A stretch of 64,000 nt of DNA from DATACQ01 sp036555515 (GTDB lineage: Bacteria; Desulfobacterota; Binatia; UBA9968): assembly GCA_036555515.1 (NCBI GenBank), contig DATBLC010000221.1:1-64000 (forward strand), read 5' to 3'. Each line of letters opens with the position of its first letter. Within the stretch, counting starts at the first letter, position 1. Below the pieces are notes generated by a model. That model was not told where the DNA came from and made no database searches. It was given only the letters and a program-made list of their open reading frames with translations. Positions 1 through 7,715 of the stretch are shown here, one piece after another. The position numbers and the translations under genes are program-made.

Positions 1-103
1 CATCGCTGGCCGCGAAGCTCGCAGAGGACATAAGAACCAAGCCTGAGCCTAAAATAATCGGCAATCGTCTCCACCGCCATTTTTCCCTCGACCGCGTTAT
101 CAT
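1..103 (-). CDS. Secreted protein, N-terminus only (cut by window edge)
   Basis: The first 34 codons of a minus-strand gene run off the left edge. The ATG at 103 follows a GAGGA-type ribosome binding site. The peptide has a basic start (MITRSREKWRWRR), a hydrophobic core (IILGSGLVLM) and an Ala-Ser-Phe-Ala-Ala cleavage-like end, which is a standard Sec signal peptide. The many exported substrate-binding proteins nearby make that a reasonable guess for the mature protein, but nothing of the mature domain is visible. Confidence 0.6.
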   Translation of the reverse strand, partial: MITRSREKWRWRRLPIILGSGLVLMSSASFAASD

Positions 104-165
104 ATTCGGTCCTCGCTCTCCTGCTATCGCTTAAAAAGGGATTGGGGTCAGTCCTGAATCTGGAC

Positions 166-292
166 TCTGCTGAAAAACCCTCCGTTCATCCTTCGAGAAG
201 CCTCAGGACGAACGGAGGAGCCGTTGAAATCATTGGAGATGTTTCCGTTCATGCTGAGACCTGTCGAAGCATTCTTAGGGTTTTTCAGCAGA
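166..292. repeat. MITE-like palindromic repeat, family A copy 1
   Basis: Terminal inverted repeats of 16 bases (TCTGCTGAAAAACCCT at 166-181, its complement at 277-292) enclose two internal palindromic blocks of the CCGTTCATCCTTCGAG / CTCAGGACGAACGG type. The element is flanked by a 12-base direct repeat, AATCTGGACTCT, at 157-168 and 296-307, which overlaps the left terminus by a few bases and looks like a target duplication. It lies between two minus-strand genes. No coding capacity. Confidence 0.7.
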
Positions 293-330
293 ATCAATCT
301 GGACTCTATCGATCAGGGGCCTTCGATTAC

Positions 331-1365
331 CTACGGTTGAACTCCTTTTTTGAGCGATTCGGCGAGCTCGCGCAAATAGTCTTCCTGTTCTTTACCCTGG
401 TATAAGGCCAGAGAGCCGTCGCGCTTCAGCGGTATACCGCCGAAGAAGTGAAAAGCATGGCCGTCCCAATCGTAGAACTCGTCGCCGCGTTGATAGATCT
501 CCTTCCACTTGTAACCGACCGGACTTCGATGTAGTCCGGTGCGCGCGGGAAACGCGTCTTCTTTCTCGCGGGAATCATTTAGATTTTCCTTTGGACCCGC
601 TTCTTCGGGAAGGCTTTCCCACATGCGCCGGTAAGCGGGGAAAAAGTCTTCTTCGCGAACCAACAACGCCGTATGCATGTCCCACCACGGGCTGTGTCCG
701 GCAACACGCTCATCGACCTGATCGACCAGCTTGTAGATGAGCCGGGCGCCCGCCCGTAGGCGCAGGACGAGCGTCCCCTCCGCAATCTTTGAATCATGCT
801 CGACTTGCGCACCGCAATATTTTTCGAAGAAGGCGGCGGTTCTCGCCAGGTCGCGGGAACCGTAGACTCCGTGACTGATGCGGCCGACTTTCTCCTCGGT
901 GGCTATTTCCATGGCGCCTTCGGGCATTCGCTCGGGAGCCCAGAACTCGTACTGGTTGCCGTCCGGATCGGCCAAATAGATGACTGTACCCTCGTCGCCG
1001 TCGGCGGCTGTCCGGATCGGATCGCTATGCGAGATTTTATGTTGATCGAGTCTGCGCAGGTGCGCGTCTACATCTTCCGGCCGAACGTAGAATCCACAGC
1101 GCGGCAGATCCTCGCCCAACGCTTTGGCTGCCGGATAAACCTCGGGCTGAAGAAACGCGCCGATGCGGCAGGATCCGCCCTCCCACCACATAAAGCCAAA
1201 TATCGGAACGTTCCTTTTACGTCCGGCCGTGGTGAGCCCGTTGACTGGTCTTAGCGGAAGGCCTGTGGCTTTCATCGCCCAGTCGCACCAGTTACCCAAG
1301 TCGTTTGTTCCGACTACATAGTGATCGATCCAATGAACTGCGCCTTTAGGTTCGACGTCTGTCAT
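331..1365 (-). CDS. Two-domain VOC (glyoxalase/extradiol dioxygenase-like) protein
   Basis: A 344-residue protein with two vicinal-oxygen-chelate modules, about residues 10-145 and 160-325. This is the layout of type I extradiol ring-cleavage dioxygenases. Candidate metal ligands include His15 (in WIDHYVVG), a Glu in DGNQYEFW closing domain 1, His in ISHGVYG opening domain 2 and His in MHTALLV. The end of domain 2 reads DWDGHAFHFF rather than a clear Glu-containing strand, so the site may be atypical. The ATG is preceded by AGGAGG at ideal spacing. It stands alone between repeats. An aromatic ring-cleavage or lyase role is plausible; the substrate is unknown. Family level is confident, reaction is not. 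Confidence 0.85.
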   Translation of the reverse strand: MTDVEPKGAVHWIDHYVVGTNDLGNWCDWAMKATGLPLRPVNGLTTAGRKRNVPIFGFMWWEGGSCRIGAFLQPEVYPAAKALGEDLPRCGFYVRPEDVDAHLRRLDQHKISHSDPIRTAADGDEGTVIYLADPDGNQYEFWAPERMPEGAMEIATEEKVGRISHGVYGSRDLARTAAFFEKYCGAQVEHDSKIAEGTLVLRLRAGARLIYKLVDQVDERVAGHSPWWDMHTALLVREEDFFPAYRRMWESLPEEAGPKENLNDSREKEDAFPARTGLHRSPVGYKWKEIYQRGDEFYDWDGHAFHFFGGIPLKRDGSLALYQGKEQEDYLRELAESLKKGVQP

Positions 1366-1390
1366 AAATAATTCCTCCTAAATATTTAAG

Positions 1391-1420
1391 CTGTTCAAGT
1401 CGTTCCAAACGTTCAAATCG
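1391..1420. repeat. Family C short tandem repeat (TTCCA/TTCAA-N2-CG)
   Basis: Three imperfect 10-base units of the form GTTCMAN2C occur just upstream of the VOC gene. This is the first of ten such sites in the window; no coding function. Confidence 0.55.
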
Positions 1421-1554
1421 AAGTGTCGCGTCGGAATGATGGTGAGTGTCCCTTCAGCGTCATTAATAATGCTATGCCACTGAAACCCCTTCGTCGCGAG
1501 CGGTACCAAAGCCGGAAAGCTGTGTCAAGCGAGCCGTTTGACGTCGCCTTGCTT

Positions 1555-1590
1555 TAAACGATTTGAACGGCATGAACGTTTTGAACGATC
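1555..1590. repeat. Family C repeat, opposite orientation
   Basis: Units of the form TTGAACGN(2-3) (complement of the copy at 1391) lie just past the 3' end of the binding-protein gene that ends at 1607. With the copy at 1391 the two arrays are inverted relative to one another across about 135 bases. Confidence 0.5.
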
Positions 1591-1606
1591 GTGTCCCGAA
1601 CGGTTG

Positions 1607-2587
1607 TTACCGTGACAGGGCGCGCTCCAAGGGCCCGTTATCGCGAAACAGCTCCGGCCGGCCGATAAATTCTTTCGGCACATTGCGCCGGCTGGCCAAG
1701 TCCCTGACCACGTTTTCGATACCTTTATCCGGCACATAGGGCGGCACATTGAAGATGCGGGCATGCGATTCGACTGACTTGGCCGCAAGGTAAGAATCCT
1801 GTTCCCGCGTCCATTTTGCCAGCGACCGTTCAGCGAATTTTGAATCTTTTTTTATCAATTGAATCCCCGCCACATAGGCACCCAGGAAATCTTCGACGAC
1901 TTTAGGCTCCGCACTTACGAACGAGCGGCTGGCCGTGACGCAGGACGAAGGGTAAACGAGGTCGGTCTTGGTCAAGTCCACGAGTACCGGCCAATTGCGC
2001 TGCAAAAACGGTATCGCGTAGCGAGTATTTAGCGGCGCGGCGGCGATTCTCCCGGATTCTAGAGCCGCCGCGATCTCCGGACCCGCGCCCAATTGTAAAA
2101 TCGTGACGTCTTTCTCGGCGTCCAGACCGAGATATCTCAAGGCGGCTCTCAAGTAAAAGTGGGTCGACGAACCAAGACGAGTTACGGCGCTGTGTTTGCC
2201 CTTCAGATCGGACGACGACTTTATCTCGGGACGGGCGATGAAAGAAATCGGTTCCAGATTGCTCGGGCATGCGAGCAGTACGATATCGCCTCCTTCGATG
2301 CGCGCGGCGACGACGGATTCCGCTCCCGCCCCGGAAAACTGGAGTTGACCGCTTATGATTCCCAGAGTGATTAATGCGCCGCCGCGGATTTGCACCGGCT
2401 CGACATTGAGACTCTTCTTGGCGAAGAGTCCCGCGTCCTTGGCGACCCAGACCGGCAGATGGGAAACGGAAACCGAAGTGCCGTAGTGGATGCGGCGGAG
2501 TTCCTGCGCGGAAGCAAGTTGCGGAGCCATAACCGTGGCGCAAAAGACAGCCGCCAGCATTATTGCGCAATCGTACTTGATGATCAT
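1607..2587 (-). CDS. NMT1/SsuA-type ABC substrate-binding protein
   Basis: A 326-residue exported binding protein of the NMT1/THI5-like, SsuA/TauA superfamily, which captures small organic ligands for an ABC importer. The signal peptide is about residues 1-28, ending QLASA before QE. The family pattern is clear: a first strand RIHYGTSVSVS, then LPVWVAKDAGLF and an IRGG loop, and later a LKGKHSAVTRLG segment after a Ser-Asp-Leu. No permease or ATPase is adjacent. The next gene upstream (2670-3746) is another binding protein in the same direction 82 bases away, so the two may be co-transcribed. An AAGGA-type RBS precedes the ATG. The ligand cannot be read from sequence. Confidence 0.88.
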   Translation of the reverse strand: MIIKYDCAIMLAAVFCATVMAPQLASAQELRRIHYGTSVSVSHLPVWVAKDAGLFAKKSLNVEPVQIRGGALITLGIISGQLQFSGAGAESVVAARIEGGDIVLLACPSNLEPISFIARPEIKSSSDLKGKHSAVTRLGSSTHFYLRAALRYLGLDAEKDVTILQLGAGPEIAAALESGRIAAAPLNTRYAIPFLQRNWPVLVDLTKTDLVYPSSCVTASRSFVSAEPKVVEDFLGAYVAGIQLIKKDSKFAERSLAKWTREQDSYLAAKSVESHARIFNVPPYVPDKGIENVVRDLASRRNVPKEFIGRPELFRDNGPLERALSR

Positions 2588-2669
2588 GAAAGAATTTTCC
2601 TTGGTCGATTGAAATTACGGAGTCGCTCGAAGCGTCAAATCGCCTTCTCGGACCGGAAGCGTTTTGCGC

Positions 2670-3746
2670 TCAGCGCAGCTCTACACCCCAAAGCTCCTTG
2701 AGAAACCCGCTCTTCGCGAGTTGATCGGCGAAGCCGTTGTCGAACAGCTCCGCGGGTTTCTTGCGCACGTTAGTGCCGTTCTCGCGGGCGACTTCCACCG
2801 CTTCGGCGAGGGCGCCGGCGGGTACGATCATTGATCGATTTATCAGAGAAATTGCGTAGGCATCGTAGGCAGATTGAAGAATCTCCGGATCTGAGATCTT
2901 GAGCACTTTGCTGATCGAGGCTTTCGCTTTATCGGGATTTTTCTCGGCGAAGTGCACGGACTCCGCCATGGCGGCAACGAAACGCTGAGCGAGCTGAGGC
3001 CGTTCCTTCAAAGTCTTAGGGTTGGTATGCAGCGAGCTGTAAATGAAGGGGAGATTGAGATCCTTAAGAGTGTAAATGAGATTGAGGCCGTCTTTTTTTC
3101 CTCTAGCGTCCAGGGGCGGGGTCACCGGCGCCGCTTGAATAATGCCCGCCATCATTGCGTTGTACCGTTCGGGCTGGCTGCCACCGATAGGCCGAATTGT
3201 GACGTCCGCAGTGCTAAGGTTAAATTTTTTGAGCAGAGTCTTCATTAGCCGGTCATCCAAGTCACCCGCTTTGGAGACGCCGATGTTTTTTCCTCTCAAG
3301 TCCTCCAGGCGTTTGACGTCTTTATGCGCCAGCAGGACATAAGGCAACCCGACGAGCGGCGATGCGATCACTTTTCCGTCTACGCCGCTGGCCAGGCCGG
3401 GAATCGTGCCGTCGGCGGCGCAATAAAGAAACGAAACCTCATCGGCCGACAAGGCCGCGAGGTTCATGGCGCTGCCGCTGATAAACGTGTGATCGACCTT
3501 GATGGCGTATTTGTCGAAAATACCGTTGTCCATCGCCGTGTAGAGATGAACGAAGCCGCCCGATACCGCGCAGGTTGCAACCCGTACCGTCGTCGTCGCC
3601 TCGCCCGGTTTCGCGAGGAACGGATTGGCGTCCACGGCCGTCGGCGTCAGCAAATTAAGGACGGATAGAAGCACCGCCATGGGAAGCAGGAATCGCCGCG
3701 ACAAGGACTGGGAATCGGCTCTGTAACGGGTTTGATTTGGCTCCAT
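2670..3746 (-). CDS. NMT1-type ABC substrate-binding protein
   Basis: An exported binding protein of about 358 residues. The start is placed at the ATG at 3746 (MEPNQTRYR), with GGAGGACTCGAAC before it, rather than five codons upstream. The N-terminus is long, with a hydrophobic stretch LLPMAVLLSVLNLLTP before an Ala-Val-Asp-Ala cleavage-like site. The mature part has a TCAVSGGFVHLYTAMDNG opening and an LRGKNIGVSKAGD segment typical of the superfamily. It diverges clearly from its downstream neighbour, so this is not a recent tandem duplication. No transport core is nearby. Confidence 0.87.
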   Translation of the reverse strand: MEPNQTRYRADSQSLSRRFLLPMAVLLSVLNLLTPTAVDANPFLAKPGEATTTVRVATCAVSGGFVHLYTAMDNGIFDKYAIKVDHTFISGSAMNLAALSADEVSFLYCAADGTIPGLASGVDGKVIASPLVGLPYVLLAHKDVKRLEDLRGKNIGVSKAGDLDDRLMKTLLKKFNLSTADVTIRPIGGSQPERYNAMMAGIIQAAPVTPPLDARGKKDGLNLIYTLKDLNLPFIYSSLHTNPKTLKERPQLAQRFVAAMAESVHFAEKNPDKAKASISKVLKISDPEILQSAYDAYAISLINRSMIVPAGALAEAVEVARENGTNVRKKPAELFDNGFADQLAKSGFLKELWGVELR

Positions 3747-3859
3747 GTTCGAGTCCTCCAAGTTATTGAATGGCGCGCTTCGGTCCCGCCATTCTCGGGA
3801 CTTCTTGAGTATGGCCCCGTTAACGTGAAATTTTAGTCACTGCATCTACTCGAGCCGTT

Positions 3860-4534
3860 TTACGACGCGCGTGACACAAGCTTCATCTGATTGAGCGCAA
3901 AATCCCGGAACGAAGTAACCCACAGCTCGCGTTCGAGTTGTCGAATGACGCCGGATCGATGAAGCTCCCGGATTCCTGCGCCGATTTCGTAGAGAAGATA
4001 TCCATTGGCGAACAAACCCACATAATAGAGCCATCGAGAAAGTCTTTGCACGAGCTTGCCCTCGCCGGGCGCCAGGGGCACGGTGTGGCTTCTGAACTCA
4101 TAATAATCTGCGGTATCACGGGCCCAGAATCGCAAAAATTGCCGGGCATAAAACAACTGCCGGCTCCGCGCAATCTTCAAGCCTCCTGCCAGTTGCTCTA
4201 CAGGCGGCACAAAAATAACCCGGACCACCTGAGTGCGTTCCTGGATGTTTCCTTCGAAGGTGCCGTCGACCTCATAGAGTGAGTAGCCGGAAAAGACACT
4301 CTGAAAATTTCTGATCGCAGCCGGAGAAAAATTCCGGAGTTCTTGGTTGCGCTGAAGAAAGCGCCGGATATCTTTGGCCTTGCCCGAGCGAAAGTGGCCG
4401 CGCACGATGCGGAGATCGAACCCTTCGTTCAGCACACGAAAAAGCAAAGGCTGATACTGCGCCTTCTTGGGAAGATATATTTCGAGAAACAACCCCGGTC
4501 TATCATGAAAAAATTCATATTTCGTCTGCGGCAT
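3860..4534 (-). CDS. Hypothetical protein, 224 aa
   Basis: I do not recognise this protein. It has a mixed alpha/beta composition, many aromatic and basic residues (for example RQLFYARQFLRFW, RLSRWLYYVGLF), no signal peptide and no convincing membrane span. A moderately hydrophobic stretch near residues 165-185 (YYVGLFANGYLLYEIGAG) could be a buried helix. It lies between a binding-protein gene and a relic of a glutathione S-transferase start in the same frame about 80 bases upstream, separated by a stop. The length and smooth composition support a real gene. Confidence 0.6.
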   Translation of the reverse strand: MPQTKYEFFHDRPGLFLEIYLPKKAQYQPLLFRVLNEGFDLRIVRGHFRSGKAKDIRRFLQRNQELRNFSPAAIRNFQSVFSGYSLYEVDGTFEGNIQERTQVVRVIFVPPVEQLAGGLKIARSRQLFYARQFLRFWARDTADYYEFRSHTVPLAPGEGKLVQRLSRWLYYVGLFANGYLLYEIGAGIRELHRSGVIRQLERELWVTSFRDFALNQMKLVSRAS

Positions 4535-4612
4535 GATCCTCGTTCCGAAGGGCTTCTGACGAATAGTCGCTTCTGGTCCAGCTCTGGGTAGCGATGGAAG
4601 ATGCCTTGCTGA

Positions 4613-4708
4613 TTAAGCGGTATGCCGCGCGGCCCCGTCTCCCGGCGCGAGGCCAACGAATTGGCCGTGGCCTTGGATCGAAGGCCGGTAATAGAGCTCG
4701 TAACGCAT
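4613..4708 (-). pseudogene. Glutathione S-transferase N-terminal relic
   Basis: A 31-codon minus-strand reading frame opens MRYELYYRPSIQGHGQFV. This matches the first beta strand and helix of the GST thioredoxin-like domain (usual form YELYYWPxxQGRGEFVRLAL). It then decays into unrelated residues and a stop at 4613. The rest of the domain is missing, so this is read as a deletion relic between the amidohydrolase gene and the 224-residue gene. Confidence 0.45.
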
Positions 4709-4749
4709 GGGCGTTCTCGCGATTCCCCGTGCCGTACTTATTTCTCTCG

Positions 4750-5886
4750 TCAATCCCCCTCGAAGCCGTAGAGTTTCGCGCTATTCGCCCAGAGGATTTT
4801 TTGTTTGTCCTCTTCGGCGACGCCCTGGAAGTCCTTGGCGATTTTTTCCTGCGAGTGGGGCCAGAAAGTCGCACTGTGGGGAAAGTCCGAAGACCAGAGG
4901 ATGTTTTCGACGCCGATCTCACGGCGATGGTTGACGCCGAAGGCGTCGTCGATGAACGTGGCACAGAGCTGGCGGCGAAAATATTCGCTCGGCTTGAGCT
5001 TCAGCTTGGTCGGAAAAGGCGTGCCGCGAAAACGTATTCCGGTAGCATCGAACCGTTCGTCGATGCGAAACAGGAAGAATGGCAGCCAACCGCAGTTCAA
5101 TTCCGCCGAGACAACCTTGAGCCCAGGAAATCGCTCGAGGACGCCGGATAAAATCAACGTCGCAAAGGTTTTCTCCACCTCATGCGAATTGATGGCTTGG
5201 GCGACGGTTCTTTTTTTGGCGCTGGAGTCCCAATCGACCCATTGAAATCCGGCAAATTCATGGAGGCTGAGAGGCATCGCGAGATCCTGGGCCGCTGCCC
5301 AGAAGGGATCATACACCTCCGAGTAAAAGGGTAGCTCCTCCGGCGGCGACGCCCACACGATCGCTCCCGCCAAGCCTTTCTTGCGGCAATCCGCCAAATC
5401 CTGCGCTGCTTGTTTAGGGTCGTAGAGGGAGATCAGCCCCAAACCTTTAAGCCGCTTGGGCGCATAGCTGCAGAACTCGGCGAGCCAATCGTTGTACACC
5501 TGGAAGCATGCTCTCTGGAAGCCCGCATCCCTGATCCAGAACATGCGGAAGCCGAGGGTAGTGTAGAGGACATCTCCCTGAACGCCGTCCTGGTCCATGT
5601 CCTTGACCCGTTGGGCCGGGTCCCATCCGCCGCGATGCGCCCCGGCGTAGGAAAAGCTGTTCAAGAGCTTATTAAGTTCTTCGATGGTTTTGTTGGCGCC
5701 GAAACCCAGAATCACGTTGTGCGGCGGACGGTCCTGTTCAATCAGCCACCAGGCACCCGGCTGCCCTTCGTACTCCGTCATCATGCGCGGCGCTATATCT
5801 CGGTATTTTACCGGCAAGCGTTCCTGCCAGAGATTCAATGGCTCGCTGACATGCGAGTCTGCATCTAACAATCTGTACTCCGCCAT
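4750..5886 (-). CDS. PF04909-type amidohydrolase (TIM-barrel metal-dependent hydrolase)
   Basis: A 378-residue cytoplasmic enzyme of the amidohydrolase_2 family, which includes ACMSD and resorcylate decarboxylases. The opening LLDADSHVSEP is the subfamily metal motif (D-x-D-x-H at the end of strand 1). Later landmarks are LSLHEFAG with a His ligand and WSSDFPHSATFWP, which carries the catalytic Asp near the C-terminus. AAAGGA precedes the ATG. Members hydrolyse C-N or C-O bonds or decarboxylate aromatic and keto acids; the substrate here is unknown. It is one of five paralogues in the window that recur beside substrate-binding proteins. Confidence 0.9.
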   Translation of the reverse strand: MAEYRLLDADSHVSEPLNLWQERLPVKYRDIAPRMMTEYEGQPGAWWLIEQDRPPHNVILGFGANKTIEELNKLLNSFSYAGAHRGGWDPAQRVKDMDQDGVQGDVLYTTLGFRMFWIRDAGFQRACFQVYNDWLAEFCSYAPKRLKGLGLISLYDPKQAAQDLADCRKKGLAGAIVWASPPEELPFYSEVYDPFWAAAQDLAMPLSLHEFAGFQWVDWDSSAKKRTVAQAINSHEVEKTFATLILSGVLERFPGLKVVSAELNCGWLPFFLFRIDERFDATGIRFRGTPFPTKLKLKPSEYFRRQLCATFIDDAFGVNHRREIGVENILWSSDFPHSATFWPHSQEKIAKDFQGVAEEDKQKILWANSAKLYGFEGD

Positions 5887-5929
5887 ATCTCAATCCTTTC
5901 TCAGGTTGCGCCGTTCTTGTTTAGCGTCT

Positions 5930-6045
5930 AGCAGGTTGCTGAAAAACCCACCGTTCACCCTTCGAGGGGTGCGGACCTTGAAATGAAATGAGCTGTTCCG
6001 TTCATGCTGAGACCTGTCGAAGCATTCCGAACCTTTTCTAGAGTC
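5930..6045. repeat. Family A MITE-like repeat, copy 2
   Basis: GCAGGTTGCTGAAAAACCC opens the element, followed by CCGTTCACCCTTCGAGG and then GTTCATGCTGAGACCTGTCG before a degraded right end near 6040. The right terminus no longer pairs well with the left, so this copy is decayed. It occupies most of the gap between the divergent genes at 5886 and 6270; the rest shows nothing recognisable apart from the C repeat at 6178. Confidence 0.6.
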
Positions 6046-6177
6046 CAGACTGCGTCAGCGCTCCAACCACTTTTAGTGCCATCGGGCGCGGGAAGTCAAT
6101 CCAAATGAGATCGTTTTGACACCCCCACCGCTACGGTGTTACCTTGCAACTGGCGCTTGGTAGGCGCCGTTTGCGGT

Positions 6178-6263
6178 TCCAATCGTTCCAGTCGTTCCAG
6201 TGGTTTCAAATGATTTTGAATTCCAACAACTGGATCGTTTGGAACGATTGGAACGACTGGAAC
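6178..6263. repeat. Family C inverted array
   Basis: Three forward units (TTCCAATCG, TTCCAGTCG, TTCCAGTGG) at 6178-6210 face complementary units (GGAACGATTGGAACGACTGG) at 6241-6260. Together they can form a long imperfect stem of about 25 pairs around a roughly 30-base loop. The array abuts the TTG proposed as the start of the following gene. Confidence 0.6.
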
Positions 6264-6269
6264 CCTACT

Positions 6270-7256
6270 TTGAAGACGAACCGTGCTTTAAAAGTTGCGA
6301 TATTTGTCATCGGGCACCTGGTATTCCTGCAGGTTCCTTGCGGTGCGGAGGCGCTGCGAGTCGGTTTCCCGTCACTGGCCACGGGCTTTGCGCCTTCGTG
6401 GGTGACAGTCGATAAAGGGATCTGGAAAAAACACGGTCTAGATATCGAGCTTATCTACCTCCGCGGCGGTTCACGGACCGTGTCGGCGCTCATCAGTGGC
6501 AGCGTCGATTTCATCCTTGGATCGGACCTTGGTGTCACGACCGCGATTGTGCAGGGCGCAAGCATTGCTCGCGTCGGCGTCACCACCAACACCCTCGGCT
6601 ATTCGGTGGTCACGCAGCCGAACATCAGAAGCGTGCGCGATTTGAAGGGCAAGATCATCGGTATAACTCCGGGCCGCGACGCCGCGTACGCGCGCGTGGC
6701 CAAGCTCTTGCGCGACAACGGCATGGACGCCAATAAAGATGTGACGTATCTCTCCGTAGGGGACGGCGGGCCGGCAGCCCGGGTAGCGGCGTTGTCCAGC
6801 GGCGTAATCCACGCGACGATGTTTACGCCGCCCTCGGATATGATCTCGGAAAAGGCGGGCATGAGGATTCTGGTTAAAATCGATGTCGCCAACGTCGGCG
6901 GCGGCTTAAACACCACGCCGGCATTCGTGCAGAAAAAGCGGCCACAGGCCCTGCGTTTTTTGCGCGGCTACATGGAAGGGATTCAATATTTGAAAGCTCA
7001 CAAGGATGAAAGTTTGAAAATTTTTGCCAAGTACGTGCGCAACCCGGACCTCAGCGTAATGGCGTACCTCTACGACGAGATCTCCACAAGGGCCGAACCC
7101 GGGCTTCGCCCTCAAGGTGAAGCTGTGCGCGCGCTGTTGGACCTGGCGGCGCTTGATTTACCCCAAGCAAAGAAGCTCAGCGAAAAGGACCACTGGGATT
7201 TGAGCCTGATCGATGAGATTCAAAGATCCGGCTTTCTCGACCAGCTCGGGAAATAG
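6270..7256 (+). CDS. NMT1-type ABC substrate-binding protein
   Basis: About 328 residues. An ATG lies upstream at 6144, but the first 42 codons from there translate the family C repeat (FQSFQSFQWFQ) and are not credible. A TTG at 6270 gives a proper signal peptide: MKTNRALK, a hydrophobic core IFVIGHLVFL and a GAEA cleavage site. The mature protein starts LRVGFPSLATGF and continues with WVTVDKGIWKKHGLDIEL, a YLRGG loop and DLKGKIIGITPGRD, all typical of the superfamily. No conventional RBS is visible because the repeat occupies that position, so initiation is uncertain. No permease or ATPase is next to it. Confidence 0.82.
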   Translation: MKTNRALKVAIFVIGHLVFLQVPCGAEALRVGFPSLATGFAPSWVTVDKGIWKKHGLDIELIYLRGGSRTVSALISGSVDFILGSDLGVTTAIVQGASIARVGVTTNTLGYSVVTQPNIRSVRDLKGKIIGITPGRDAAYARVAKLLRDNGMDANKDVTYLSVGDGGPAARVAALSSGVIHATMFTPPSDMISEKAGMRILVKIDVANVGGGLNTTPAFVQKKRPQALRFLRGYMEGIQYLKAHKDESLKIFAKYVRNPDLSVMAYLYDEISTRAEPGLRPQGEAVRALLDLAALDLPQAKKLSEKDHWDLSLIDEIQRSGFLDQLGK

Positions 7257-7292
7257 CTTAGGCCGCCTTCCGGCGGCGACTTCGTCCCGTTC

Positions 7293-7525
7293 AACCCGGA
7301 TTCTGCAGAGGGGACGGCAAGCGAGGTGGAACCCTGGAGTAGCGAAGGCGTCCAACTGTAAAATTTCAACGTCATTTTGCGCTTTCGCACTTCGTTGTTG
7401 CGAGCTTTAACGTTTCGTCGAAGCACCGCTGCTCGATGTCAGCTCAGAGGCAGAAACCCATCGACTTTGCTACGGAAGGGTTGCAACTCGCGCTTCCTAT
7501 CGAGCGCAACTGCGCAATCCGGGTT
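7293..7525. repeat. Family B terminal-inverted-repeat element, copy 1
   Basis: The left end AACCCGGATTCTGCAG at 7293 pairs with the right end CTGCGCAATCCGGGTT at 7510-7525. Inside are GAGCGAAGGCGTCC and CCCATCGACTTTGC followed by ACGGAAGGGTT, which recur in the copies at 31.3, 33.3 and 51.5 kb. No protein-coding content. It fills most of the gap 7257-7715. Confidence 0.7.
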
Positions 7526-7542
7526 CAAAGTTCAATGGCTTC

Positions 7543-7640
7543 GCCTGTTCAACGTTCAAAGTGCAATGTTAAACGTTTCCACCTCCCAACCTTAAACCTT
7601 GAACGCGCCGAACGCGCCACGTTTAACATTGAACGTTGAA
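7543..7640. repeat. TTGAAC/GTTCAA short repeat tract
   Basis: A tract rich in GTTCAACGTTCAAA and, further on, AACATTGAACGTTGAACC can fold back on itself. A smaller related tract lies at 12424-12460. It sits directly after the B element and before the ABC exporter gene. Confidence 0.45.
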
Positions 7641-7715
7641 CCAAAGCTCCCAGCCTGTTTCTCGCGATCGGAGCGGCTTAGTTGCGTGTCAATTATCTGA
7701 AATAGTCGCGCTAAA

